This document shows positions 23,728-31,527 of a DNA stretch of 36,599 nt, in pieces. The stretch covers positions 1-36,599 of the forward strand of contig CACZQK010000002.1 of assembly GCA_902783315.1 (NCBI GenBank), given 5' to 3'. A program made the position numbers and the translations under genes. Position 1 is the stretch's first letter. Every line of letters begins with the position of its first letter. The notes under the pieces were generated by a model. The model worked only from the letters and a program-made list of their open reading frames with translations, did not search any database and had not been told where the DNA came from. Source of the stretch: an uncultured Erysipelotrichaceae bacterium (lineage in GTDB: Bacteria > Bacillota_I > Bacilli_A > RF39 > UBA660).

Positions 23728-24204
23728 ATGGTAGACGACGAACAAGACAAGCAAGATAGTAATTTTAAACGAATTTTAAACTTATTGAAAAAAGATAATG
23801 CAAATTTTGCTGCCATAATGAACGAAATAAAACCATTGGATGAAATCAAAAAGTATGCAATAATAGAAAAAATGCTAGATAAGGACTATAAAGACTTTGC
23901 TACAATAATGGAAGAATTACATACATGGAAAAGCATACCTTGCAAGTATTTTATGATATTAAAAATATTAAATAAAGGGTACACAGATTTTTCTGCAATA
24001 ATGGAAGAAATAAAATCATGGGATAATTCAGAACAGAATAGGTATTATAAGTATATAATATTGGAAACAATGGTAAATAATGGCTATGAGGATTTTGAGA
24101 CTATAATGGCTATAATAGAAGAAATAAAAGCATGGGAAGAACCATTAAGAAAGTATACAATACAACCAATAATTCTAAAGCAAAAAAGAAACAAGAGAAA
24201 GTAA
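23728..24204 (+). CDS. Small helical-repeat protein (four repeats of about 35 aa)
   Basis: The 158-aa protein has no signal peptide and consists of four degenerate repeats of about 33-38 residues. Each has the pattern (N/D)xGYxDFxxIMxEIKxW, followed by a second helix with YxIIxxM. Examples are NANFAAIMNEIKPLD, YKDFATIMEELHTWK, YTDFSAIMEEIKSWD and YEDFETIMAIIEEIKAWE. This suggests an alpha-solenoid of helical hairpins, used for protein binding. I know no family with this exact repeat. The tail is basic (KQKRNKRK). It is a single-gene unit with its own promoter and lies between two terminators with the same hairpin. AGGAGG-like GGAGG precedes the ATG. Confidence 0.72.
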   Translation: MVDDEQDKQDSNFKRILNLLKKDNANFAAIMNEIKPLDEIKKYAIIEKMLDKDYKDFATIMEELHTWKSIPCKYFMILKILNKGYTDFSAIMEEIKSWDNSEQNRYYKYIILETMVNNGYEDFETIMAIIEEIKAWEEPLRKYTIQPIILKQKRNKRK

Positions 24205-24221
24205 CAGATGTTACTTTTTTT
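24198..24221 (+). terminator. Terminator overlapping the stop of the repeat-protein gene
   Basis: AAAGTAAC (24198-24205), AGAT loop, GTTACTTT (24210-24217), T run to 24221; stop TAA at 24202-24204 in the stem. Same hairpin as at 23624-23647. Confidence 0.85.
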
Positions 24222-24229
24222 GATATAAT
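24221..24229 (+). promoter_or_regulatory. Extended -10 promoter of the vanY-truB gene
   Basis: TGATATAAT, with TG at 24221-24222 sharing its first base with the terminator T run and TATAAT at 24224-24229. Any -35 would lie inside the terminator hairpin (about 24201-24206). Confidence 0.5.
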
Positions 24230-24247
24230 TTTAAATAGGTGATAGGA

Positions 24248-25639
24248 ATGATTTATACAAAGTTAGTTAATAAAGAAAATCTATGGAAAGAAAAAGATTT
24301 AACAAAGATAAATTTAGTAGAAATAATAGATATTAATGAAAATAAAAGAAAAATAGAAGAAAAAACAAAAGAAGCGTATGATGAATTAAAGAATTATTTA
24401 AAACAAAAAAACATCGAAATAGGAATAACAGAAGGATATAGAACAGTAGAAGAACAAATAAATTTAAGAAATGCTTTATTGAAAGAAAAAGGATTATCTT
24501 ACATTGAAAACTTTGTAGCACTTCCTTATGAATCAGAACATCATACTGGATTAGCTATTGATATTGCTATAAAAAAAGAAAATGAATATATTGATGAAGA
24601 ATTAGAATTAACAAAAGAAGATTATAAAATAATTCATGAAACTTTACCAAAATATGGTTTTATATTAAGATATCCTAAAAATAAAGAAAAAATAACAGGC
24701 TATAACTATGAACCATGGCATTTACGATATGTTGGTAAAGTTCCCGCTCAAATAATTTATAACAATAATTTAACATTAGAAGAATACTTAAAAGACTATA
24801 AGACAGTATTATATATAAATAAACCAAAAGGGATAACATCATTTGATGTAGTAAATGAAATAAGACACATCTTTGGAATAAAAAAAGTAGGACATACAGG
24901 AACTCTAGATCCTATAGCAGAAGGAGTAATGTTAGTCGCTATAGGAAAAGCAACAAAGATAGTAGAACTTTTAACTGCTGAAGATAAAGAATATATTGCC
25001 GAAGTAGAATTAGGATATAAAACAGATACATATGATAATACAGGAACCATTATCGAAAAAAAAGAAGTTCCTAAGATAATAAATTTAGAAGAAAAATTAA
25101 AAAGTTTCAAAAAAACATATTTACAAGAAGTACCAATCTATTCAGCAGTAAAAGTAAATGGAAAAAAACTATATGATTATGCTCGAAAAAAAGAAGAAAT
25201 TTCTCTTCCTAAAAAACAAGTAACCATAAAAGAAATAGAACTATTAGAAGAAAAAGAAAAAGCCTTTACTTTTAAAGCGCTAGTAACAAAAGGTTGCTAC
25301 ATAAGAAGTTTAATACAGGATATTGGTGAATCTTTAGATACATATGCTACAATGACAAACTTAATAAGAACAAAACAAGGAAAAATATCATTAAAAGATA
25401 CCAATACCTTAGAAGAAATAAAAAAGAATAAATTTCAAACTCATAATATAGAAGATATATTAGATTATCCTATTATAAAAGTAGATGAAAAAGAGTATTT
25501 AAAAATATCAAATGGAGTGAATTTAAAAGATAAGTGGAATATAAAAGATAAAGTAATATTCATAGACAAAGAAGAAAAATTAATCGGAATATATGAAAAA
25601 AAAGATGATTTTTTAAAGACATGGAAAAACTTTATTTGA
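24248..25639 (+). CDS. truB: Fusion of VanY-type D-Ala-D-Ala carboxypeptidase with tRNA pseudouridine-55 synthase TruB
   Basis: A 463-aa protein with two complete domains in one frame. Residues 1 to about 180 are an M15B peptidase like VanY: TEGYRTVEEQ, the zinc motif SEHHTGLAID (His98, Asp105) and EPWHLRYVG (Glu155, His158). From about 186 on it is TruB: LYINKPKGITSFDVV, GHTGTLDPIAEGV with catalytic Asp221, a VPIYSAVKVNGKKLYDYAR block and GCYIRSLIQDIG. TruB normally starts at the LYINKPKG position. No signal peptide or membrane segment precedes the peptidase half, so it would stay in the cytoplasm. AGGTGATAGGA precedes ATG 24248. TruB fits the nearby rimP-rbfA cluster; the peptidase half is the surprise. 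Confidence 0.88.
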   Translation: MIYTKLVNKENLWKEKDLTKINLVEIIDINENKRKIEEKTKEAYDELKNYLKQKNIEIGITEGYRTVEEQINLRNALLKEKGLSYIENFVALPYESEHHTGLAIDIAIKKENEYIDEELELTKEDYKIIHETLPKYGFILRYPKNKEKITGYNYEPWHLRYVGKVPAQIIYNNNLTLEEYLKDYKTVLYINKPKGITSFDVVNEIRHIFGIKKVGHTGTLDPIAEGVMLVAIGKATKIVELLTAEDKEYIAEVELGYKTDTYDNTGTIIEKKEVPKIINLEEKLKSFKKTYLQEVPIYSAVKVNGKKLYDYARKKEEISLPKKQVTIKEIELLEEKEKAFTFKALVTKGCYIRSLIQDIGESLDTYATMTNLIRTKQGKISLKDTNTLEEIKKNKFQTHNIEDILDYPIIKVDEKEYLKISNGVNLKDKWNIKDKVIFIDKEEKLIGIYEKKDDFLKTWKNFI

Positions 25640-25664
25640 CTAAAAGTGTAAAGTATGATATAAT
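25636..25664 (+). promoter_or_regulatory. Sigma-A promoter of the lipoprotein pair
   Basis: TTGACT (25636-25641, overlapping the truB stop), a 17-base spacer and TATAAT (25659-25664), extended TG at 25656-25657. Near consensus, so the lipoproteins are probably well expressed. Confidence 0.85.
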
Positions 25665-25718
25665 TAAGCCCAGTTCAGGTAGGAAGACATAAAAAATTAG
25701 AAATTAGGGGTGTAGGAA

Positions 25719-26639
25719 ATGACAAATTTAAAAATAAATAAAAAATTGTTAGCTTTTTTACTAGCAGGATTTGTATTAACAGGATGTGGAAATAGAGTAG
25801 AAGAAGTAGGTGAAAAATCACCAGCAGCAATCATGAATAATATAAAAGATGAATATTCAAATATGATAGATGAAGACTATATAATTAAAATAGATACCTT
25901 AAAAAATAAGATAGATATTCTTCAAGCTATATATGATGCTAATTTAGATTTCTCACAAGCAAAATCAATAATGGAACATATGGATATATCACAGTTGAGT
26001 GTCGAAAAAACAACAGAAATGATTAGAAAAGCAAAACAGCCTCTTTTCATTTGGTCTAATAGAAAACAAAACGATGAAAAATATGACAATCTAGATCAAT
26101 TGAATGATATTAAGACTAGATTGGAAGAAGAATTACTAACAGAAGAAACTTTTAATAATCTGGAAGAAACATTACGAACAGCAATCAAAATTGAAGTAGC
26201 AAATGCTTTGAGATGCAATCCTTCTTATGTAAGAATACCAAAGAGAACTAATCATGATACAAACGAAATATCTGTATGTGTAAGAAAGAATAACAGCATA
26301 GATGAAGAAGTTTATACAATATCAGAAGGAGGAGCACCAGAAACACATGCTGCTACAGCATACCTATATCAGTATCAATTAACAAAACAAGGATTATTAG
26401 AAAGTTCAAAAGAGAATCGATTACAAACTCAACAAAAGATGCTTTGCCACACATCAAAAGCTCTTTTGGAAGGATTAGTTCCACAAGACAATAGATTAAT
26501 TGCACGATACACAAAAAAAAGTATAAAAGAGAAATTAGAAACTTTATCGATAACACCAATGTCAGCAGGATTATTAGTAATGAAAAATACAGGTTCACCG
26601 AATAGTACTGCAGCAGTGTGTACATATACAAAAAAATAG
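25719..26639 (+). CDS. Lipoprotein A, paralogue of the next gene
   Basis: A 306-aa protein with a lipoprotein signal: basic start, hydrophobic run and lipobox LTGC (Cys23). The mature part is helical and charged; it is not a solute-binding protein I recognise. It shares motifs in the same order with the next gene: KIxxLxxKxxILQxIY near residue 60, a TAIxxEVANAL block near 155 and ALxEGLxxQDNxLIAxxT near 250. It has its own strong promoter and GGGGTGTAGGA before the ATG. It would be anchored at the outer face of the membrane. Function unknown. Confidence 0.8.
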   Translation: MTNLKINKKLLAFLLAGFVLTGCGNRVEEVGEKSPAAIMNNIKDEYSNMIDEDYIIKIDTLKNKIDILQAIYDANLDFSQAKSIMEHMDISQLSVEKTTEMIRKAKQPLFIWSNRKQNDEKYDNLDQLNDIKTRLEEELLTEETFNNLEETLRTAIKIEVANALRCNPSYVRIPKRTNHDTNEISVCVRKNNSIDEEVYTISEGGAPETHAATAYLYQYQLTKQGLLESSKENRLQTQQKMLCHTSKALLEGLVPQDNRLIARYTKKSIKEKLETLSITPMSAGLLVMKNTGSPNSTAAVCTYTKK

Positions 26640-26654
26640 AGGGGGAGAAAAAGT

Positions 26655-27638
26655 ATGATAAAAAATTTAAAAATATTTCCAATAGCTTTATTAGTAACAT
26701 GTATTTCAACAGGATGTAAAACAAAACCATCAAAAATATTAGAAAAGGTTCCAACAGAAAAAGCACTAACAACTTCAACTGTTGGTGATAATTATTTTGA
26801 GGGTGAAGGTATATTAGAATATAAGTTTATAAGTAGAATAGAAAAATTAGAAGAAAAACTAGCTATTCTTCAAGAAATATATAATATATGGCAAATAGAT
26901 ATAGACCAATACGAAACAATATCAGAAGCAGATTGGGATCCATCAAATATGAGTTTAGATGCAACGAAAAGAGTAATAGAACAAGCAACAAAGAGCACAT
27001 TTCTTCAAGAAAAAGGTAAAAAAGAAGATATAATACAAAAAAGAAGTCAGTTAAAAACTTTAAAAGAGTATATTGAAAAAAAACTTTTTGTAGACCCAAC
27101 AGATTACTATACAGGATTAGACGAAGCATATATAGAAGATGCTGGATATGAAGAGGTTTGTGATATATTATCAACTGCAATAAGAGCAGAAATAGCTAGT
27201 GCCTGTGATTGTGAAATGGATGACATTGAAATAGCAAGCGAAAGTAAAAACACTTATAAAATAATCATAAATGGAAAAAAATATATATTATCAAAAGAAA
27301 AGGCTCCACACACAAATGAAGCATTGAACGATTTATTTTTCTTCATAAAGGAATTAAGAGCAAAAAAAACCCCTTCAAACGAAATGAAAATTCAAGGATA
27401 TAGAAGAGCTCTTGAACTTACAAAAGGCGCTTTAGTAGAAGGTTTAACGGTTCAAGATAATAATTTAATTGCTAAAAATACAGATGAGCATATAGCCGAA
27501 GTATTCAATATTTATAATGAGAAAGGCATGACTGCTTTTATAGGAATTAGAACAAATGATATAACAGAAATGATGGTAATAGACAACTTAGGAACAAACA
27601 ACTCCCAAGCATTTTATCAAAAAGCTATAAGAAAATAG
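26655..27638 (+). CDS. Lipoprotein B, paralogue of the preceding gene
   Basis: A 327-aa lipoprotein with signal and lipobox STGC (Cys21). It is a clear but distant tandem paralogue of lipoprotein A: RIEKLEEKLAILQEIYN, STAIRAEIASA and ALVEGLTVQDNNLIAKNT occupy the same positions. It is more acidic, with an inserted segment (about 150-175). GGGGGAG precedes the ATG, 15 bases behind A, so the two form an operon. Its terminator starts in the stop codon. No enzymatic motif is visible; binding or adhesion at the cell surface is inference only. Confidence 0.8.
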   Translation: MIKNLKIFPIALLVTCISTGCKTKPSKILEKVPTEKALTTSTVGDNYFEGEGILEYKFISRIEKLEEKLAILQEIYNIWQIDIDQYETISEADWDPSNMSLDATKRVIEQATKSTFLQEKGKKEDIIQKRSQLKTLKEYIEKKLFVDPTDYYTGLDEAYIEDAGYEEVCDILSTAIRAEIASACDCEMDDIEIASESKNTYKIIINGKKYILSKEKAPHTNEALNDLFFFIKELRAKKTPSNEMKIQGYRRALELTKGALVEGLTVQDNNLIAKNTDEHIAEVFNIYNEKGMTAFIGIRTNDITEMMVIDNLGTNNSQAFYQKAIRK

Positions 27639-27657
27639 ACAGAAATGTCTTTTTTTT
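27637..27657 (+). terminator. Terminator overlapping the lipoprotein B stop
   Basis: AGACA (27637-27641), GAAA loop, TGTCT (27646-27650), T run to 27657; the stop TAG (27636-27638) enters the stem. Confidence 0.75.
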
Positions 27658-27679
27658 ATAAGGACTTTTTATAAATAAC

Positions 27680-27709
27680 TTGACACGCAAAAAAAATGTA
27701 TTGTACATT
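27680..27709 (+). promoter_or_regulatory. Promoter of the RNase R-like gene
   Basis: Consensus -35 TTGACA (27680-27685), an 18-base spacer and a weak -10 TACATT (27704-27709). About 60 bases of leader follow. Confidence 0.45.
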
Positions 27710-27769
27710 GAACTAAAAGCTTTAATGTGTTTGTGCAGAAATTGCAAAAAATATGAAGTAGGAGGGGCT

Positions 27770-29956
27770 ATGGTAACTGCAGAAAGAGTACTAGAAAAAT
27801 TGGAACAAAATCAAAAAGCAGTTTCATTGGAAGCTTTAAGGAAAAGCTTAGAAATTACTACGTCAGAAGAAATCCAACAATTCAAAATAATTATAAAGAA
27901 CTTAATAGAAAACTATAAAGTTTATTGCACCTCAGATTTAACTTTCGCACTCATGAGTAACACTTCATTCCTAAAAGGACAATTTCATAAAAATAAAGAC
28001 GGTGATGGAATAGTTTGTGTTACTTATTCTTCTAAAAATGAAACTGGAAAAGTAATTACCCAATATCAAACATTTAAAATATCAAAAGGAAATAATGGAG
28101 ATGCTATTGATGATGATGAGGTATTAATAGTTGTTAATCCAAATGATAATAGTGCTAGAATCGTTAAGGTTATAAAAAGAAATATCAATAATATAGTAGG
28201 AAAGGTCTGTCGAAAAGGCTTCTCATACTTTGTAGAACCGCTTGATAAGAGAAATAGAAATCTAACAATTGACTTAGAAGGAAAACAATCAGAAGGCCAA
28301 ATTGTTAAGGTTGAATTAATACCAATTAAGGGTAATCAGTATATGGGTAATATAATTCGAGTATTTGAGCCTAAAGATGACCCATATGAAGAAATGCTAT
28401 TAGAAGCAATAAGATGTAGAATGCCAGAAGGCTTTAGCAAAGAATCTACAGAACAATTAAAGTATATTCCAAAGTGTGTTAGAAAAGAAGATTTTATCGG
28501 AAGACAAGATTTAAGAGAATGGTCAATCATATCTATCGATGGTGAAGGTACGAAAGATAAAGATGATTGTATATCGATAAAGACTTTACCAAATGGACAT
28601 ATAGTATTAGGTGTTCATATTGCAGATGTATCTTATTATGTTCCAGAAAATTCACCAATTGATCGAGATGCTTATAGAAAAGGAACAAGTTACTATTTTG
28701 GAGGATGTGTTGAACCACAATTACCACATCAATTAAGTAGTGGAATATGTTCACTGATTGATGGAGAAGAACGTTTAGCAAAAACCATATTAATAGAGTA
28801 TAATGAAAATGGTGAGGTTGTTCATAAAGAAGTATTTAAATCTGTCATAAAATCTAAAGCTGGAATGAATTATAGAGATGTGAATAAAACCCTAAATGGA
28901 ATACCAGTGCCAGGATATGAAGAATATCAATCTACCTTATTACAAATGAAAAGACTATCGGATATTCTTTATAAAAAAAGATGGACAAATGGTGCAAGTT
29001 TTTTCTCTCAGCCAGAAATAAAATTCCAATATGATAAGAATGGAAATCCAATAGATATTTCATATAGATATCAGGGAGATGCTGAAAAGATAATAGAAGA
29101 ATTTATGATAGCTGCTAATATAAATATATGTAAAATATTAGAAGAAAATGAAATACCTTGTATTTATCGTGTTCATAAAGAACCTGATAAAAAAAGATTA
29201 AAAGAGTTTCTAAAACTATTAAATACAATTGGTATGCCATTTGAATATACTGAAAAAGAAATATGTGAGGATAAAAAATTATTACAATTGCTAATAAATC
29301 ATATAAGCGATAATAAAAATCTAAGAGATATATTAAATATACTTTTAATTCGTTGCATGTCACGTGCAAAATATAGCTACAAAAAAGAGAAACATTATGG
29401 ACTTTCTAGTACTTATACTCATTTTACTTCTCCAATCAGAAGATTAGCGGATTTAGCAATTTCGAGAATTCTTGATGAATGTTATTTTGAACCGGATTAT
29501 AGTAAAAAAATAGAGAATATTGCAAAATGGCAAGAGTTAGTTGCAAAATATGCAGACCAAGCTTCTAGAATGGAACGTATTGAAGAAAAGGTTGAAAGAT
29601 GTGTTGATGCATTGAGTGTAACTAAATATTTATCAAACTATATAGGACAAGAATTTGAAGGAATGATTGTCGAAATAGGATCAAAATGTATTACAGTTCA
29701 ATTAGATAATTTATTAACTGGACATGTTAGACTTAACCCTGGCGATTATTATTATAATTCAGATAATTTAACATTATTATCACAAAAAGGTTTAGATAAT
29801 TATTATATAGGTGATAGATTAATACTAAAATTAGTGGGGACAAATGATAAAAAAGTATGTTTTGAAGTAATTAAAAAGATATATGAAAATAATTATAGCA
29901 ATATTAAAGGTGATAGTTTCGAAAAAGTGAAGAAGAAAAAATATATCATATCATAA
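27770..29956 (+). CDS. rnr: Ribonuclease R-like 3'-5' exoribonuclease
   Basis: RNase II/R family enzyme that degrades structured RNA to nucleotides. The 728-aa protein starts with a winged-helix-like region (VLEKLEQNQKAVSLEALRKSL), then cold-shock domains (about 60-210). The RNB catalytic domain follows, with SIDGEGTKDKDDCISI giving the metal ligands Asp257, Asp263, Asp265 and Asp266, and later HFTSPIRRLADL. A C-terminal S1 domain (FEGMIVEIGSKCITVQL ... GHVRL) and a short Lys-rich tail complete it. A longer frame reaches back to 27680, but AGGAGGGGCT directly before ATG 27770 decides the start. rnr usually sits with smpB or secG; here it lies before rimP. Confidence 0.9.
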   Translation: MVTAERVLEKLEQNQKAVSLEALRKSLEITTSEEIQQFKIIIKNLIENYKVYCTSDLTFALMSNTSFLKGQFHKNKDGDGIVCVTYSSKNETGKVITQYQTFKISKGNNGDAIDDDEVLIVVNPNDNSARIVKVIKRNINNIVGKVCRKGFSYFVEPLDKRNRNLTIDLEGKQSEGQIVKVELIPIKGNQYMGNIIRVFEPKDDPYEEMLLEAIRCRMPEGFSKESTEQLKYIPKCVRKEDFIGRQDLREWSIISIDGEGTKDKDDCISIKTLPNGHIVLGVHIADVSYYVPENSPIDRDAYRKGTSYYFGGCVEPQLPHQLSSGICSLIDGEERLAKTILIEYNENGEVVHKEVFKSVIKSKAGMNYRDVNKTLNGIPVPGYEEYQSTLLQMKRLSDILYKKRWTNGASFFSQPEIKFQYDKNGNPIDISYRYQGDAEKIIEEFMIAANINICKILEENEIPCIYRVHKEPDKKRLKEFLKLLNTIGMPFEYTEKEICEDKKLLQLLINHISDNKNLRDILNILLIRCMSRAKYSYKKEKHYGLSSTYTHFTSPIRRLADLAISRILDECYFEPDYSKKIENIAKWQELVAKYADQASRMERIEEKVERCVDALSVTKYLSNYIGQEFEGMIVEIGSKCITVQLDNLLTGHVRLNPGDYYYNSDNLTLLSQKGLDNYYIGDRLILKLVGTNDKKVCFEVIKKIYENNYSNIKGDSFEKVKKKKYIIS

Positions 29957-29964
29957 AAAAAAAC

Positions 29965-29992
29965 TTGTAAAATATAATAGATATGATATAAT
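29965..29992 (+). promoter_or_regulatory. Sigma-A promoter of the rimP-nusA-infB operon
   Basis: TTGTAA (29965-29970), a 16-base spacer and TATAAT (29987-29992), extended TG at 29984-29985. Start expected near 29999, directly before the leader hairpin. Confidence 0.75.
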
Positions 29993-30003
29993 ACAATAAA
30001 GAA

Positions 30004-30029
30004 AGGAGTGGGAGAAAAAACCCACTCCT
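30004..30029 (+). promoter_or_regulatory. Leader hairpin of the nusA operon, candidate NusA-dependent attenuator
   Basis: Perfect 9-bp stem AGGAGTGGG (30004-30012) with CCCACTCCT (30021-30029) and an A-rich loop. It is followed by an interrupted U tract (ATTATTGTT) and then by the rimP ribosome-binding site TTAGGAGGTG (30037-30046). A strong stem with a poor U tract is the pattern of NusA-stimulated terminators, and the B. subtilis nusA operon is autoregulated in its leader. CACTCCTA could alternatively pair with the rimP ribosome-binding site. Confidence 0.6.
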
Positions 30030-30050
30030 ATTATTGTTAGGAGGTGTACC

Positions 30051-30302
30051 ATGAAAGAAGAAATTTCAAATCTTGTAAATGACAAAATAAAAGATTTAAA
30101 TGTCTTTGTAGAAGATGCATATATTAGTAATCAAGAAGGTAAAAAAATATTTAACATCGTTCTAGATAGTAATGAGACAATTGATTTAAATAAAATAACA
30201 GATGCCTCAAGAATAATAAATGAAATAATGGATAAAGAAGAAAATATTTTAAAAGATATTGATGAGTTAGACATTTTTTCAAAAGAGAAAGGAGATAATT
30301 AA
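30051..30302 (+). CDS. rimP: Ribosome maturation factor RimP, N-terminal domain only
   Basis: RimP binds the 30S subunit during assembly. The usual protein is about 150 aa: an N-terminal alpha/beta domain plus a C-terminal SH3-like domain. This one has 83 aa and ends where the second domain should begin. What remains fits the family: VEDAYISNQEGKKIFNIVLDSNETIDLNKITDASRIINEIMDKEE. The stop is real in this sequence, and nusA starts one base later with a ribosome-binding site (AAAGGAG) inside the rimP end, so the short form is built into the operon and not a simple frameshift. AGGAGGTG precedes the ATG. Confidence 0.8.
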   Translation: MKEEISNLVNDKIKDLNVFVEDAYISNQEGKKIFNIVLDSNETIDLNKITDASRIINEIMDKEENILKDIDELDIFSKEKGDN

Positions 30303-30303
30303 A

Positions 30304-31518
30304 ATGAATGGCAAAGAATTTAAAAAAGCACTAGACAATATTGTAAAAGAGAAAGATATTGATCCAGAAATAGTATATAGTGCTATGGAATTAGCTTTAA
30401 CATCAGCATACAAGAAAAATTTTAATTCTAAAACAAATGTAAAAGTCTTGTTTGATAGAGTAACAGGAGATATTAAAGTATATTCTTATTTAACAGTCGT
30501 AGCTGATGATAAGATGACTAAAGAAGAATATGAAGAAGCATTATTTGAACGCTATGCAGAAGATGATGAATTAGATACCAAAACAGAAGAATCAGATACT
30601 CCTGATGAAGAAGGAGAAGATGGAGAAAATTCTGGAACTGAGAAGGAAAAAATTTCATTCTTCAATCCTGAAACTGAAATTAAGTTAAGTGATGCGAAAA
30701 AGATAGACAAAACATTAGAAATAGGAGATACAATTGATACCGAAGTAACTCCAAAAGACTTTGGACGAGTAGCAACATCAACGGCTAAACAAGTAGTAAT
30801 CCAAAAAATTCGTGAAGCTGAAAGAAATAGTATCATGGAAGAATTTGGAGATAAACAAGATGAATTGTTAATTGGTACAGTTGCTCTAGAAGATACTGAT
30901 AACTATTTTATTGACTTAGGAAGAACAAATGGTATTTTGCCAAAAAAAGATATCATTCCTGGAGAAAAAATAGAAATGGGTTCTCAAATAAAAGTATATG
31001 TATCAAAAGTAGATAATAATGGAAAGAACCTATTAATTTTATTAAGTAGAGCACACTATGGTTTTGTCAAAAGATTATTTGAATTAGAAATACCAGAAAT
31101 CAATGATGGAACAGTAATGATTTATAGTGTAGCAAGAGACCCAGGAAATAGAAGCAAAGTTGCCGTATATTCAGAAAATCCAAATGTTGATCCAATTGGA
31201 GCTTGTATAGGAGAAAAAGGTTCCCGCATTGCGAGAATTATTGAAGAATTACATGGAGAAAAATTAGATATTGTCAGATATGATTCTGATCCAGCAATCT
31301 TTATTGAAAATGCATTATCTCCTGCAAAAGACTTGACAGTAGCAATTACAGATCCTAAAAAATTAGAAGCAATGGTAATTGCCGATGGTGATAATTTTTC
31401 TTTAGCAATTGGTAAAAAAGGACAAAATGCTCGTCTTGCAACAAGATTAACAAAGTTTAAAAGAATTGATATAAAAACAACAGAACAAGCAAGAGAAGCA
31501 GGAATCAATTTTAGATAG
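30304..31518 (+). CDS. nusA: Transcription termination/antitermination factor NusA
   Basis: NusA binds RNA polymerase and nascent RNA and controls pausing and termination. The 404-aa protein has the N-terminal polymerase-binding domain, TPKDFGRVATSTAKQVVIQKIREAER (149-174), an S1 domain (about 186-250), KH1 with VDPIGACIGEKGSRIARI (about 295-312) and KH2 with NFSLAIGKKGQNARLATRL near the end. The C-terminal acidic repeats of E. coli are absent, as usual in Firmicutes. Residues of about 68-126 form an acidic Glu/Asp/Ser/Thr-rich insertion inside the N-terminal domain. That is much longer than the corresponding segment of B. subtilis. It probably acts on the leader hairpin of its own operon. 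Confidence 0.95.
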   Translation: MNGKEFKKALDNIVKEKDIDPEIVYSAMELALTSAYKKNFNSKTNVKVLFDRVTGDIKVYSYLTVVADDKMTKEEYEEALFERYAEDDELDTKTEESDTPDEEGEDGENSGTEKEKISFFNPETEIKLSDAKKIDKTLEIGDTIDTEVTPKDFGRVATSTAKQVVIQKIREAERNSIMEEFGDKQDELLIGTVALEDTDNYFIDLGRTNGILPKKDIIPGEKIEMGSQIKVYVSKVDNNGKNLLILLSRAHYGFVKRLFELEIPEINDGTVMIYSVARDPGNRSKVAVYSENPNVDPIGACIGEKGSRIARIIEELHGEKLDIVRYDSDPAIFIENALSPAKDLTVAITDPKKLEAMVIADGDNFSLAIGKKGQNARLATRLTKFKRIDIKTTEQAREAGINFR

Positions 31519-31527
31519 AGGGATAAT

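Noticed and set aside
26353-26778. 141-codon - strand hydrophobic frame across the two lipoprotein genes
   Set aside because: It spans the ends of two real genes in reverse; hydrophobicity arises from reversed A-rich codons.
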